NCBI RefSeq assembly: GCF_013415905.1
Contig: NZ_CP058909.1
Span: 2,046,001 to 2,110,000, forward strand
Source of the DNA: Halosimplex pelagicum
Lineage (GTDB): Archaea > Halobacteriota > Halobacteria > Halobacteriales > Haloarculaceae
Direction: 5' to 3'
DNA length: 64,000 nucleotides
The notes under the pieces are model-generated. The model had not been told where the DNA came from and made no database searches. It saw only the letters and a list, made by a program, of their open reading frames with translations. The position numbers and the translations under genes are program-made. Shown here piece after piece: positions 35,293-43,617 of this stretch. Position 1 is the first letter of the stretch, and each line of letters opens with the position of its first letter.

Positions 35293-35448
35293 TGGGGGCT
35301 CGCCTTTCTCTTCGGGCGAAACTCAAACACTCTTAGACCGATCCAGACCTACCTCTACAGCAAAGACGAGGGTCGGCACTATCCTGCTGGTCGATTACAG
35401 AATCAGTCACTTTCAGACGGCTCAGACACCGCCTCAGAAGAGCAATAG
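35293..35448 (+). pseudogene. C-terminal fragment of an unidentified gene
   Basis: Directly after the ISH8-type end an open frame encodes WGLAFLFGRNSNTLRPIQTY and LYSKDEGRHYPAGRLQNQSL, then SDGSDTASEEQ and a TAG at 35446. The composition is protein-like and there is no start codon. It is probably the tail of a gene cut by the IS. The following 150 bp (35449-35600) hold no gene; a TTTATTA box at 35571 belongs to the next small gene. Confidence 0.45.
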
Positions 35449-35601
35449 CAAATTAGTGCCCATTGCCAGAAGAGCATCGACTCAATCATTTCGCACCAGC
35501 GCGTCGTCTACGAGGTGATTAAAGAACTGGTAGGTCATGTTTTGTTGACCGAAAGAATGCACCCCCGTGATTTATTACTGCAGGAGCGATTATGTCCTAC
35601 T

Positions 35602-35724
35602 ATGAGCGCAAAGGGCCAGCTCCGTCGGTTCGAGAACAGGGCGCAGCTGCTGCGCCATATCTCTGAGGAGACCGGCACGGACATCGACACGCTTTGGGAC
35701 GAGTACGAAGCCCAAGTCGAATAG
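35602..35724 (+). CDS. Small 40-residue protein, unknown function
   Basis: ATG 35602 opens MSAKGQLRRFENRAQLLRHI followed by SEETGTDIDTLWDEYEAQVE. A TATA-like TTTATTA lies at 35571-35577, giving a near-leaderless mRNA. The peptide is helical and charged. It ends 22 bp before the HEPN-like gene at 35747 and may be co-transcribed with it. An antitoxin or accessory role is only a positional guess. Confidence 0.5.
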   Translation: MSAKGQLRRFENRAQLLRHISEETGTDIDTLWDEYEAQVE

Positions 35725-35746
35725 AGCTCTTTGCTGTTTTTGACGC

Positions 35747-37147
35747 GTGGGCGACGATACTGATCTCGACTTATCGTTCGCAATAGATGCAGAGACAGTC
35801 TCTCTAAGCCCTATCGGGGAATATCAGATTCTCGATCTGGAAGGGCCGGTCGTCATCGTTGGAGATGCGTCGTACCGCGTTGTTCCGGTCGGTGAAGAAT
35901 CAGACGCGTCAGAAGATGTCCGGGAACTCAGTGTCGACGAGATACGTGCTGCACTCAGCGAGCTCGCTGACAACGACGACTTTCAGTCGATCGTAGACAA
36001 TTGCCCGACAAATACGCCGCTCGTCTACGACGACATCGATTATTTGACTCGGCATCTCCCCACAAATTCACTCCAGAAGTGCCAGAAGCTGAGTGAGAGC
36101 ACCCCTTTCGAGAAGGAATTACTCCTCCAAGTTGCCTACGTAGAACGCCAAAACTCTCTCGTCGGGCACTCAGACAACGTCCTCGAGTATTATCTCGAAC
36201 AGCGTGCTGAAATCGCTGAAAAAGTCCGGTCCACCGACGAGATAGACAGCGACATTGAGCGGTCATTCTTTTCGTATCTACTCCTTGCCTCAGCACTCAT
36301 CGAAGAGTTGACGACGGAAACGGTCCTCAACGAACTCTTCCGCGAGGAAGCTCGTCTCGACAGCATCACAGAGCACGTTCGGAGTATGGGGCACGCGAAG
36401 CGATTAGAGAAACTCTGTGATATCCAAATACTGACCGGGGGTGACCACGGATCGCTTGTCGAGGTCAAAGAACGCAGAAACAACCTCGTCCACGACGCGC
36501 AGAAACGTGCAGGTCTTGACGAACTCGAATCGCGTCGTGAAGTCGCACAGATCCTCGAGCAGACTGATCGATGTGCGTCCGTGCTACTGACGATCTCGGG
36601 AAAGAACATTGAGTCAGCCATCGCTAAGCGAGGGTGTGACCCCTATATCGAACACGCTCAATCCGAAGCTGTGACCGACACAATCACGACCTGGGAACAG
36701 GAGAATCCAGAGCGCCTATCGAGACTTCACGACTGTGAAAGAGCAACCCTCGAAGAGATTCGCTGGGATACCGAAGAGAGTGACCCTAGGAACAACATCA
36801 CGGAGGGGTTCACGTTTGATGGATTTGATGACGAAGAGCTGTATGAGATACTGATGGAGTTCGTCGGTGATGCCTCACAGGCGTTCCGTGACCGGATTGA
36901 TGCCGATGCAAACGAGAGCAATCTCGATCGCTTCGATTTCGCAGTGATGGTGCTGCTCTGTGCTGGTCACAGTTACGAGGAGATTGCCCGCTGGCTGGAT
37001 ACCGACGAAAAGTACGTCCAGCGGAAGGAGAACGTGATAGCCTGGAGAGCTTCGCAGTTCGAGAAGGGATTGGTAGAGGAGATTCCTCGCCCAGAGGGCC
37101 CAACATGGCCATCGGACACGGCATCAGATGATCAGGATGGGTGCTAG
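35747..37147 (+). CDS. HEPN-like protein with C-terminal HTH
   Basis: A 466-residue protein starting at GTG 35747; no ATG fits better. The N-terminal 55 residues are beta-rich, followed by a largely helical region. Near residues 243-248 it has RNNLVH, the Rx4-6H signature of HEPN RNase domains. The preceding helices (YLLLASALIEELTTETVLNE) fit a HEPN/Swt1-like or RiboL-PSP-like fold. Near residues 405-430 GHSYEEIARWLDTDEKYVQR resembles a sigma-70 region-4-type HTH. HEPN domains are common in antiviral and toxin systems. It seems intact in a region where most neighbours are broken. The functional call is inference. Confidence 0.6.
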   Translation: MGDDTDLDLSFAIDAETVSLSPIGEYQILDLEGPVVIVGDASYRVVPVGEESDASEDVRELSVDEIRAALSELADNDDFQSIVDNCPTNTPLVYDDIDYLTRHLPTNSLQKCQKLSESTPFEKELLLQVAYVERQNSLVGHSDNVLEYYLEQRAEIAEKVRSTDEIDSDIERSFFSYLLLASALIEELTTETVLNELFREEARLDSITEHVRSMGHAKRLEKLCDIQILTGGDHGSLVEVKERRNNLVHDAQKRAGLDELESRREVAQILEQTDRCASVLLTISGKNIESAIAKRGCDPYIEHAQSEAVTDTITTWEQENPERLSRLHDCERATLEEIRWDTEESDPRNNITEGFTFDGFDDEELYEILMEFVGDASQAFRDRIDADANESNLDRFDFAVMVLLCAGHSYEEIARWLDTDEKYVQRKENVIAWRASQFEKGLVEEIPRPEGPTWPSDTASDDQDGC

Positions 37148-37182
37148 CTCGATAACAAACAGGTCATCGTCACTAGTACGTG

Positions 37183-37317
37183 ATGCTCTCTCAGCGGAAG
37201 GCACACTTGGATAAGACCGAGCGTAAGCATCTCGAAGACTGCCTTAAGGCAGAAGGTACCATCCGAAATCGAGAGGGCTCGCTCGTCGATTCGGCAACTG
37301 CGTCGCCGATACAGTGA
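37183..37317 (+). CDS. Small ORF or gene remnant, 44 residues
   Basis: ATG 37183 opens MLSQRKAHLDKTERKHLEDC, continuing LKAEGTIRNREGSLVDSATA and a TGA at 37315. Composition is protein-like (charged, helical). It lies between the HEPN-like gene and the Orc1 fragment. Nothing identifies its family, and it may be a remnant of a larger gene. Confidence 0.3.
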   Translation: MLSQRKAHLDKTERKHLEDCLKAEGTIRNREGSLVDSATASPIQ

Positions 37318-37344
37318 CCGTTACGCCGTCAGCTATCCTGAACT

Positions 37345-37767
37345 GAACTCGCCGAGGCACGATTGCTCGTGGTCCAGCGACTCGATGACCTGCGGATCGT
37401 CGTTTCCGGGGCCATCCTCTCTATAAATCCAATAGAGGAGTTGCTACGCGAGTCGACGACTCAGGTCAAATTCATCCTCTATTCGCTCACGTTGCTTACC
37501 GAAGAGAATCCGAACGAGGACGGGTTTTCGACCAACCGAATTTACGAACGGTATCAAGCGACGACAGAGAAGGCTGATGCGAAGACTCTCAGCGAGCACC
37601 GCGTCTATGAACTGTTGAAAGAACAGGCGTTCCTCGGTGTCGTTGAATCAACTCGGACCGGGGGTGGCCGGGGTGAAGGCAGTTATCTTGAGCATCGGCT
37701 GGTTCAGGATACGGGCATCGTGCTGAAATCTGTCCTCCGGGACAGCCGGTTGGAAGACTTGGCCTAG
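37345..37767 (+). pseudogene. Orc1/Cdc6 replication initiator, C-terminal fragment
   Basis: About 140 residues remain, without a start codon. The sequence STTQVKFILYSLTLLTEENP, then GFSTNRIYERYQATTEKAD, then SEHRVYELLKEQAFLGVVES and TGGGRGEGSYLEHRLV, is the winged-helix C-terminal domain of haloarchaeal Orc1/Cdc6 proteins that binds origin repeats. The AAA+ ATPase domain is missing. Together with the par operon at 29.9-31.2 kb it indicates that this stretch derives from a plasmid-like replicon. No origin repeats were found next to it. Confidence 0.78.
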
Positions 37768-37858
37768 CTCCCGTCTCGAGTGCTCACCACACCCCTGATC
37801 ACGAGTGTATCTCTCGGTACGTCGGAAACGTGGGGTAGGTGTCCTCCCTTCTCGAGTT

Positions 37859-38182
37859 TTACTCGTCCGGGTTGACTGGACCTTTGTACTTTGACGTCAC
37901 CGTATCGCCCTCCCGCCACTGCCAGTAGTAGTAGCGATTGTCGTTGATCTCCTTGATCGTGATCGTCGCTTTGGCAGGGATGTCGTCCGGGAGATCGTCT
38001 GGTCGCTCTTCGACCCCTTCTTGGTCTGCCGACTCCTCAAGACGGGCCTCACGTTCCTTGTGTTCGGCTAGCGCTTCAGAATACGTCGCAACGTCTCGAA
38101 GCTGCTCCGGCCCCGACTCGTTGAGCGTGTTGACGATCTCCGTCGGGAGGTTCGCCGGTGGGGTTGGAGGTTCGTAGGACAT
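37859..38182 (-). CDS. Small haloarchaeal DUF6788-like protein
   Basis: A 107-residue protein starting at ATG 38182 (MSYEPPTPPANLPTEIVNTL). A charged helical middle part (EALAEHKEREARLEESADQE) is followed by a C-terminal beta motif NRYYYWQWREGDTVTSKYKG, which resembles DUF6788 domains. A 10-bp inverted repeat upstream (38197-38237) probably controls it. It is divergent from the second HTH/nucleotidyltransferase module. Function unknown. Confidence 0.65.
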   Translation of the reverse strand: MSYEPPTPPANLPTEIVNTLNESGPEQLRDVATYSEALAEHKEREARLEESADQEGVEERPDDLPDDIPAKATITIKEINDNRYYYWQWREGDTVTSKYKGPVNPDE

Positions 38183-38196
38183 CGGCTACTCTCGTG

Positions 38197-38237
38197 TTAA
38201 CCAACACGGCCCACGAATCCATAGTTTTGTTGGTTAA
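38197..38237. promoter_or_regulatory. Inverted-repeat operator upstream of the DUF6788-like gene
   Basis: TTAACCAACA (38197-38206) and TGTTGGTTAA (38228-38237) are exact reverse complements separated by 21 bp. They lie 15-55 bp before the ATG at 38182, across the expected promoter. This points to control by a dimeric DNA-binding protein. Confidence 0.6.
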
Positions 38238-38280
38238 GACGATGGAGACGACTCTCATGCCTGCTGACTGTAACACTACT

Positions 38281-38306
38281 CGAAACTTCTTTATATACAA
38301 GTTTCG
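38281..38306. promoter_or_regulatory. Operator enclosing the TATA box of the second HTH/nucleotidyltransferase module
   Basis: CGAAACTT (38281-38288) and AAGTTTCG (38299-38306) form a perfect 8-bp inverted repeat. The 10 bp between them contain TTTATATA, the TATA element, about 25 bp before GTG 38321. Binding here would directly exclude TBP, a clean autorepression layout. Confidence 0.7.
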
Positions 38307-38320
38307 TACTATGTTACACC

Positions 38321-39247
38321 GTGCTCCGGCGTATCGAACTCGAGGTCCTCGCCACGGTCGACCGCGGCGACACGATCTCCGAACTCGCGACGAAGCTCAA
38401 CCACAGCGAGAGCTACCTCTCTCGTGCCGTCGCCGACCTCGTCGAAAAGGGACTCGTCTACACGGAACGCGACGGGCGGCGAAAACGAGTCGTTCCATCG
38501 GATGCTCGCGCCGTCGAACTCTACCGGGACCTCGTCCGCCAGCACTCCCATATCGACTTCCCCGAACTGCTGACGGGCAAGGCACTCGAAGTGCTGTACT
38601 ACTTCAACCAGCCGCGAACCGTCTCCGAGATCGCCGACCGGAGCGACAACTACCGCAACACGGTTAACCGCGTCCTCAAGCGGTTTCGTGACCGTGGTCT
38701 CGTCGGGACGGCCGACGGCCACTACGAGTTCAACGCCGACTTCGACCGCCTCCACGAGTTCGCCCGTGAACTCGCACACCAGCTGCGTCGCCAGCGCCTC
38801 GAAGCCGTCGCCCCGAAGGGGACGATTCTCTGGGAGGACTACGACGAATTCCTCGCGCAGGCCGAGACGGAGATCGACGCAGAGGGGTTCCACGAAACCG
38901 GCCTCGCTCGATTCGCGGCCTTCGACCTCCAGTTCCTGCTCACCGGCCACCGCTACTACGTCTACTCCGAAGACCTCGACGCAGTCTCGCCGGCGGAGCT
39001 CTGCTGTCACACGCTGCTGATCGACGACGGCAGTCGCCACCGCTCGTACTGTCTCCTCCTGCTCAGCCACGTCGACCTCGACGAGGCGGACCTCCGAGAG
39101 CAGGCCGCGAAGTATGGCCTCGAAGACGAGATCGACGCCTTGCTGCACTACCTCGAGACGCACGGCGAGGTCGACAACGACCGACTCCCGGAGTGGGACG
39201 AGTTCCAGGAGCTGGCGGCTGACTACGAGGTGCCACTACCACCATGA
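38321..39247 (+). CDS. Two-winged-helix regulator, antitoxin-like partner of a nucleotidyltransferase
   Basis: A 308-residue protein starting at GTG 38321 at the expected leaderless position. The first winged helix is DTISELATKLNHSESYLSRA (residues about 18-40) and the second is VSEIADRSDNYRNTVNRVLK (about 100-120). A C-terminal region of about 150 residues, with a helical end HYLETHGEVDNDRLPEWDEF, may bind the partner. It overlaps the nucleotidyltransferase start by four bases (ATGA). AbiEi-type antitoxins have an HTH and repress their own promoter at inverted repeats, which fits here. The antitoxin role is inferred. Confidence 0.75.
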   Translation: MLRRIELEVLATVDRGDTISELATKLNHSESYLSRAVADLVEKGLVYTERDGRRKRVVPSDARAVELYRDLVRQHSHIDFPELLTGKALEVLYYFNQPRTVSEIADRSDNYRNTVNRVLKRFRDRGLVGTADGHYEFNADFDRLHEFARELAHQLRRQRLEAVAPKGTILWEDYDEFLAQAETEIDAEGFHETGLARFAAFDLQFLLTGHRYYVYSEDLDAVSPAELCCHTLLIDDGSRHRSYCLLLLSHVDLDEADLREQAAKYGLEDEIDALLHYLETHGEVDNDRLPEWDEFQELAADYEVPLPP

Positions 39248-39955
39248 GACCTACATTCGGACGTGAGTACATCGAGAACGAATTCCAGCGAATCGGGGGC
39301 GGGCTATCTGAACCGCTCACAGTCTACCTGATCGGTGGTGGCACGATGTCGCTGCGCGACCTCAAGGGGGCGACGAAAGATATCGACCTGGTCGTCCCAG
39401 ATGGCGACGCATACGGGCAGTTGTGGGCCGTCCTGATGGACCTCGGGTATGCGGAGGTTCAATCGCTGGATCCAGATTACCGGGTGCTGGGGGCGACGAG
39501 CTGCGTCGAGAACGACGATGGGTGTCGCCTCGACATCTTCAACCAGCAGGTCGCGAACAAGCTCGTGCTCACCGACGGGATGCAAGAGCGTAGCGAGCCG
39601 TTCCTCGACACGGATCGACTGACGGTTCGGCTGGTCAGCAACGAGGATATCTTCCTGTTCAATGCGATCGCAGGCCGCGACGACGAATCAGATCGCCACG
39701 TTCGCGAACGAGGCACTGGTCGAACTTGAGGAGCGGTACGGGGTGACCACGCCGATCGAGGACCGCGTCCAGGAGCTCACAAATAGGTACTACCGGGGGA
39801 TCGAGGTCCTCCAGGCACTCGACGAGCCCCTGACCGGCGACGAACTGGCCGCGGAACTAAATCTTGACGGTGCTGAGGTCCAGGAACGGGTTGCGTATCT
39901 TTTAGAATACGACCGGATTTGGCGAGAAGGAGAACCAGTCCATCCCGCGGAATAG
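39244..39955 (+). pseudogene. Nucleotidyltransferase (DUF6036-like, toxin-like), internal deletion
   Basis: ATG 39244 overlaps the HTH gene. The catalytic part is intact: YLIGGGTMSLRDLKGATKDI followed by DLVV, the GG...DxD nucleotidyltransferase motif. At 39680-39695 the frame IFLFNAIAGRDDESD jumps to IATFANEALVELEERYG in another frame. About 35-40 residues expected between these two blocks are missing, so an out-of-frame deletion of about 100-120 bp has occurred. The remaining C-terminal wHTH-like part (ALDEPLTGDELAAELNLDG) ends at 39955. As it stands the protein would end early at 39729. The region 39956-40078 shows no gene. Confidence 0.78.
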
Positions 39956-40078
39956 TGGAGACGATTAATGTCTAATCTTGATACCGAAGCTACCTCTCCT
40001 GATTCTGGGGCCAGCTTGACCAGCTCCTATAATCCGTCCATCTCGGATACGCCAGTACATTCTACAGTACTTTCAGGG

Positions 40079-40320
40079 GGCCTTGTTTAGACGCCGAATT
40101 GCGGGCTGTTGAGAGCCTGTGTCCCAATCAGAGATGAACAGACGCCGTCAGCTCGGCTCGTCGGATTGTCTCGACGGGCCAAATTGCCTGGTTGCTGTAC
40201 TCAATCCAAGCTGCTCAGGTCGATCTCAACTCGGAAATTGCCGAGACTCGTCAACTACTCCGTCTCGACGGCTCGGAAAAACATGCTCTCAACCACTCAT
40301 ACCAGCGTCTAAACACGGCC
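40079..40320. mobile_element. 242-bp MITE, copy 1
   Basis: Ends GGCCTTGTTTAGACGC and GCGTCTAAACACGGCC are inverted repeats with one mismatch. TTTCAGG flanks both sides (40071-40077 and 40322-40328), a 7-8 bp target duplication. There is no coding capacity. Its interior matches 44425-44665 across the whole length, and the ends match the IS at 44425-45608, which is the likely source of transposase. Confidence 0.85.
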
Positions 40321-40418
40321 CTTTCAGGGAGGAATCAATCCTCAAAACCGTTTGCACCGTCTTCGGTTCCATACACCAACCAGAACTCCTACAATACCGT
40401 ACTCACCACTCAACAAAT

Positions 40419-40682
40419 ATGAAACCGGACAGAGTGGAAATCCATCTGCAGTCACAAAGGGAATACGAACGACGCACCGCGTCCGTATCCACCTCCATCA
40501 CAGCCCAGCTCGGAGACAACGGTTACCAGAACAAAAACACGCTATCCTTCGATTGCGACCCAATAGGTAACAACTACAGCAGAACGTATCTTCGAGCCAC
40601 TTTCGACGATCGATCAAAAATATTCGAACGCTCATCCCGAGACATTGTAACACAGAAGTTTCTCGAACCAGTTTCCCGGTGA
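40419..40682 (+). pseudogene. Unidentified gene, 3' end cut by an IS1595-type element
   Basis: ATG 40419 opens MKPDRVEIHLQSQREYERRT, then ASVSTSITAQLGDNGYQNKN and CDPIGNNYSRTYLRATFDDR. This has regular protein composition and low GC. The frame runs into the IS1595-type element at about 40645 and stops at 40682 in IS sequence. About 77 native residues remain. No family is recognised. Confidence 0.45.
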
Positions 40683-41515
40683 GTTGAGTTTCAGAGCAAG
40701 GAAGTCGAGGTACTTCTGGAGGTGATGCTTCGAGACACCGCGGAACTTCGCCAGCCACTGGCGAAGGAAGCTGTGACGGTTCTCGCAGGTGTTCGTGTGA
40801 GCGTCACCGATGACGTAGGTGTCGGAGTGGGTGACGGCCAGATGGCCGTCCACCCCCTCCAGTTCCTCGATATCGTCATAGATTCCGTATCCATCTGTAC
40901 AGAGAATTACACTCCCGTCGCCATACTCTGCGATGTCTTCGTCAGCGTCCTGAAGATCCTTGCAGACAAGGAACCGAACTCGTCCGTCATCCCGACGGAC
41001 GAGTGTCAGGACGGGCGGTTTATCTCCTTGGAAGTCTCCTCGCCCCTTTTTGAGAGTCCGCGCTGGCGCGGACTCGACTCCTCATCTTCGAGTCCCTTCT
41101 CCCCAGCAGTCACGTAGATCTCGTCGGCTTCACACACGTCGTAGAGATCAAACTCGTCGATATCACCACTCACGTCCTGGACTTCGTGGACGAAGTTGAG
41201 GACGGCTTCGTAGTCCCGACCAAGGTCCCGAGCGATCTGAGCGGTCGGCTCAGATCGCATCTCCTTGACGATGTCGAACATCTCTTCGAGGGCGAAGCGA
41301 TGCTGGCCGAAGATCGTGTCCGTGAGGTCGTTGAAGTACGTCTCGCAGTTCTTGCACCAGTACTGCTGAGCGTCCTTGCCGGTGGTTCCTCGCTTGACGA
41401 CCTCGTCACTCTCGCAATGGACACACGTCACCGTCTCGCCGAAGCGGGCGAGACGGAGACGCTCGAAGCATCGCTCACGTGGTGGCAGAAACACCTGCGC
41501 TGACTGCTTGTCCAT
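40632..41515 (-). pseudogene. IS1595-type (ISH4-like) transposase, frameshifted
   Basis: ATG 41515 opens MDKQSAQVFLPPRERCFERL. The N-terminal zinc ribbon is CVHCES...YWCKNCETYF, and the DDE domain starts at YDVCEADEIYVTAGEKG. At TCAAAAAGGGGCG (about 41048-41060) the frame must shift by -1 to continue as GRGDFQGDKPPVLTLVRRDD and CTDGYGIYDDIEELEG. The end VIGDAHTNTCENRHSFLRQW and LAKFRGVSKHHLQKYL is read at 40632-40853. The A/G run could be a mutation hotspot or, less likely, a programmed slip. Likely IS limits are about 40647-41555, with weakly matching ends (GTAACA). Confidence 0.75.
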
Positions 41516-41882
41516 CGTTGAACGGCACTTGACTCGCCAGCAGAATTGATGTTACGATCTATCGAGATGAGCGTATTCGAAATCCGCGACTTTCTCAAAT
41601 ACCACTTCTCCGATGTGAGAGACATCACGCGAACTCTGACTGTACCTATTGATGACGGACTATTTACTATCCGACCAACACAAAAGAAGGGAAGAGAAAT
41701 AGAAGACTTCGATGAAATCACCCTCAGAGCCAAAGGAACCAGGGTGGAGTTTGGCGGCCAGGACAGCATGCAGCCACACATCTTCACTTATGAAGAACAT
41801 GATGACGACGAACCACAGGACGAAAACAATGCAGAGAAACTCCTGGACTTCTTCAATGAAATCACATCAGACTCATTTACTC

Positions 41883-42811
41883 TGCCGTGTTGAATAGATT
41901 CTGAGTCACGGTTAGAGTGGTTCACAGAGCGGTTCTATGTTCGAGAGAGCGAACATCAGGACAATCTCACGGAACTGCCGATACCAGCCGAGCGCTCGCA
42001 CGGCATCGCCGAGCGAGCGCTTCGTTGTCGAATACGAAGTTTCGGCCATCCAGCGCTGAGAGTAGCCTTTTGCCCGGATGAGCGCGTTATGTCCTAGCGT
42101 CAAGAGTCTGGATCCACGCTGTAAGATGAGTGGCTCGACACCGAGGGCGTAGAACTCGTATTTCGTGATCCAGTTGTGAAACGCTTTGTCGGCGGCGACC
42201 GACAGCAGGTCGTCCGCGTTCCGGCGGACGACCTGCGGTCCGGTCTTCGTATCGTGTTTCCACCGGGCTGAGATATGTACGTCAAGGACGGCAAGAGACT
42301 CTCTATCGGTAAGTGTCGTCACTTTCAGCGTTTGAACGGTACTTCCCGACCGCTGGCGGTAGTACGACGAGGCCGAGCGGCGGTCGAAGAACGTACTGTC
42401 GAGTGCGGCGTGGCCAGACTGCGGGTGCTGCTGCGCGGAAACGCGCAGCAGCGCCCGCCAGACCCACATTTCCAGTCGGTCGAACGATTTGTAGATCGTC
42501 GTGTAATCCGGCAGATCGTCTCGATCAAGGTCGAGGGCGTCACGGATCTCCGCCATGTACTCCAACCGGTTCGGCGTTTCACGGTAGCTGTGGTCTTCTT
42601 CGAGCCGAAAACAGTGCAAGACGACGTGTTTCCAGCGGGCGAACCCGCCAGTGGCGGGTTCGCCCGCGTGCTTCCCCAACGCTTGTTTGACTAGGTGCCG
42701 ACACTGCTCAACGAAGTTGAGGAGATCGACTTCCATGGACAGAATCGATTTCCTCGGCTTCGTCCTTCTACTCCGTGATATAAGCCGATTAGATCGCTAT
42801 TCAACACGGCA
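41883..42811 (-). mobile_element. IS5-type insertion sequence, 929 bp
   Basis: The ends are TGCCGTGTTGAATAG (41883-41897) and CTATTCAACACGGCA (42797-42811), a perfect 15-bp inverted repeat. The target duplication ATTTACTC is at 41875-41882 and 42812-42819. One intact transposase gene lies inside. Perfect ends and duplication suggest a recent insertion. Confidence 0.95.
41912..42736 (-). CDS. IS5-family transposase
   Basis: A 274-residue protein starting at ATG 42736 (MEVDLLNFVEQCRHLVKQAL). Catalytic regions are AALDSTFFDRRSASSYYRQR, LSVAADKAFHNWITKYEF (diverged from the usual DKGYD) and SQRWMAETSYSTTKRSLG. The end LGWYRQFREIVLMFALSNIE matches its relatives. Replacement of DKGYD by DKAFH is notable but the Asp remains. 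Confidence 0.9.
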   Translation of the reverse strand: MEVDLLNFVEQCRHLVKQALGKHAGEPATGGFARWKHVVLHCFRLEEDHSYRETPNRLEYMAEIRDALDLDRDDLPDYTTIYKSFDRLEMWVWRALLRVSAQQHPQSGHAALDSTFFDRRSASSYYRQRSGSTVQTLKVTTLTDRESLAVLDVHISARWKHDTKTGPQVVRRNADDLLSVAADKAFHNWITKYEFYALGVEPLILQRGSRLLTLGHNALIRAKGYSQRWMAETSYSTTKRSLGDAVRALGWYRQFREIVLMFALSNIEPLCEPL

Positions 42812-43330
42812 ATTTACTCCTGAATCAGAGTCCGATAGAGGGCAGGACGTTCGGCAGCTATTCAACCAGTACGGCGTCACGGCCCAGTTAAGCACGTTAG
42901 CTGGGACGGACTCTGAAATCTACCAGAACTACCAGAAGGCCGTCAACGAGTTCAAAGAACGCGACTACCGTGACACAGTCCGTGATCTCGGTGTAGCAAG
43001 CGAAGAACTGATAGACCATTTCTGCCGCCAAGTCTACAAAGAAGGGGAGGTCTCGGACAACATGACTGCCCGGCTCAACCAACTCGATAAAACAGAAGAC
43101 GGGCTTGCATCGTACATCGGAAAGACGGTGTCCGCCGCCTGGTGGCTACGAAACAAGGCCTCACATAACGCAGACTACGAGAGCACAGAGGCTGACGCTC
43201 ACTACGCTCTTCTTTGCTACCAGATCGCGGTAGAGACCTACGTCGAGGACTTTCTTGAGGCCGAAGTCAGCTACTGAATGTGTGAAACACATTATATAAT
43301 ATCATCAGCTTCCAGAAGAAGCTATGATGA

Positions 43331-43570
43331 GGTCAGATTAGGACCAGAAACAGCAAGAAGCCGATAATAAAAACGATACGCCGGCTCCAAGAATTCCATT
43401 CCGAATTGCTCTCCAGATACGATACATACTTGTCAGATGACATCCCAGCGGCAATAAAACAAGAGGGTGGCCACCGGCTCAACGTCAAGCCGAAAATCAG
43501 GTCACAGATCCATGAGGTGTTAGAATTAGGTCTCTCATTCAGGGCAGTGCATAATTCGGTTCAGGCTTAA
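43331..43570 (+). pseudogene. Protein-like remnant, unidentified
   Basis: An open frame without a start codon encodes IRRLQEFHSELLSRYDTYLS, then DDIPAAIKQEGGHRLNVKPK and IRSQIHEVLELGLSFRAVHN, ending at TAA 43568. The composition is convincing for a helical protein. Either it uses an unusual start or it is the rest of a decayed gene. The rest of 43278-43617 holds nothing recognisable. Confidence 0.35.
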
Positions 43571-43617
43571 CCGACCTGGTTGTCCAGAGCAGCTCTCAAG
43601 GACAGAGAGACAGGCTA

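Larger units (their letters stand above)
41567..43277 (+). pseudogene. HEPN-like domain protein, split by an IS5-type element
   Basis: The gene runs from ATG 41567 (MSVFEIRDFLKYHFSDVRDI) to 41882 and resumes at 42820, ending at 43277. Removing the IS and one 8-bp ATTTACTC copy gives a continuous 257-residue protein; the join reads SDSFT-PESESDRG. The N-terminal 105 residues form an alpha/beta domain. The C-terminal half is helical with WLRNKASHNADYES, where RNKASH fits the Rx4-6H HEPN motif. HEPN proteins of this size are often abortive-infection or toxin components. Family within HEPN is unclear. It is inactive as it stands unless the IS excises. Confidence 0.72.

Noticed and set aside
41046-41062. 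Programmed -1 frameshift in the IS1595-type transposase
   Set aside because: The run does not form a proper X XXY YYZ heptamer in the reading frame; a simple indel is more likely.
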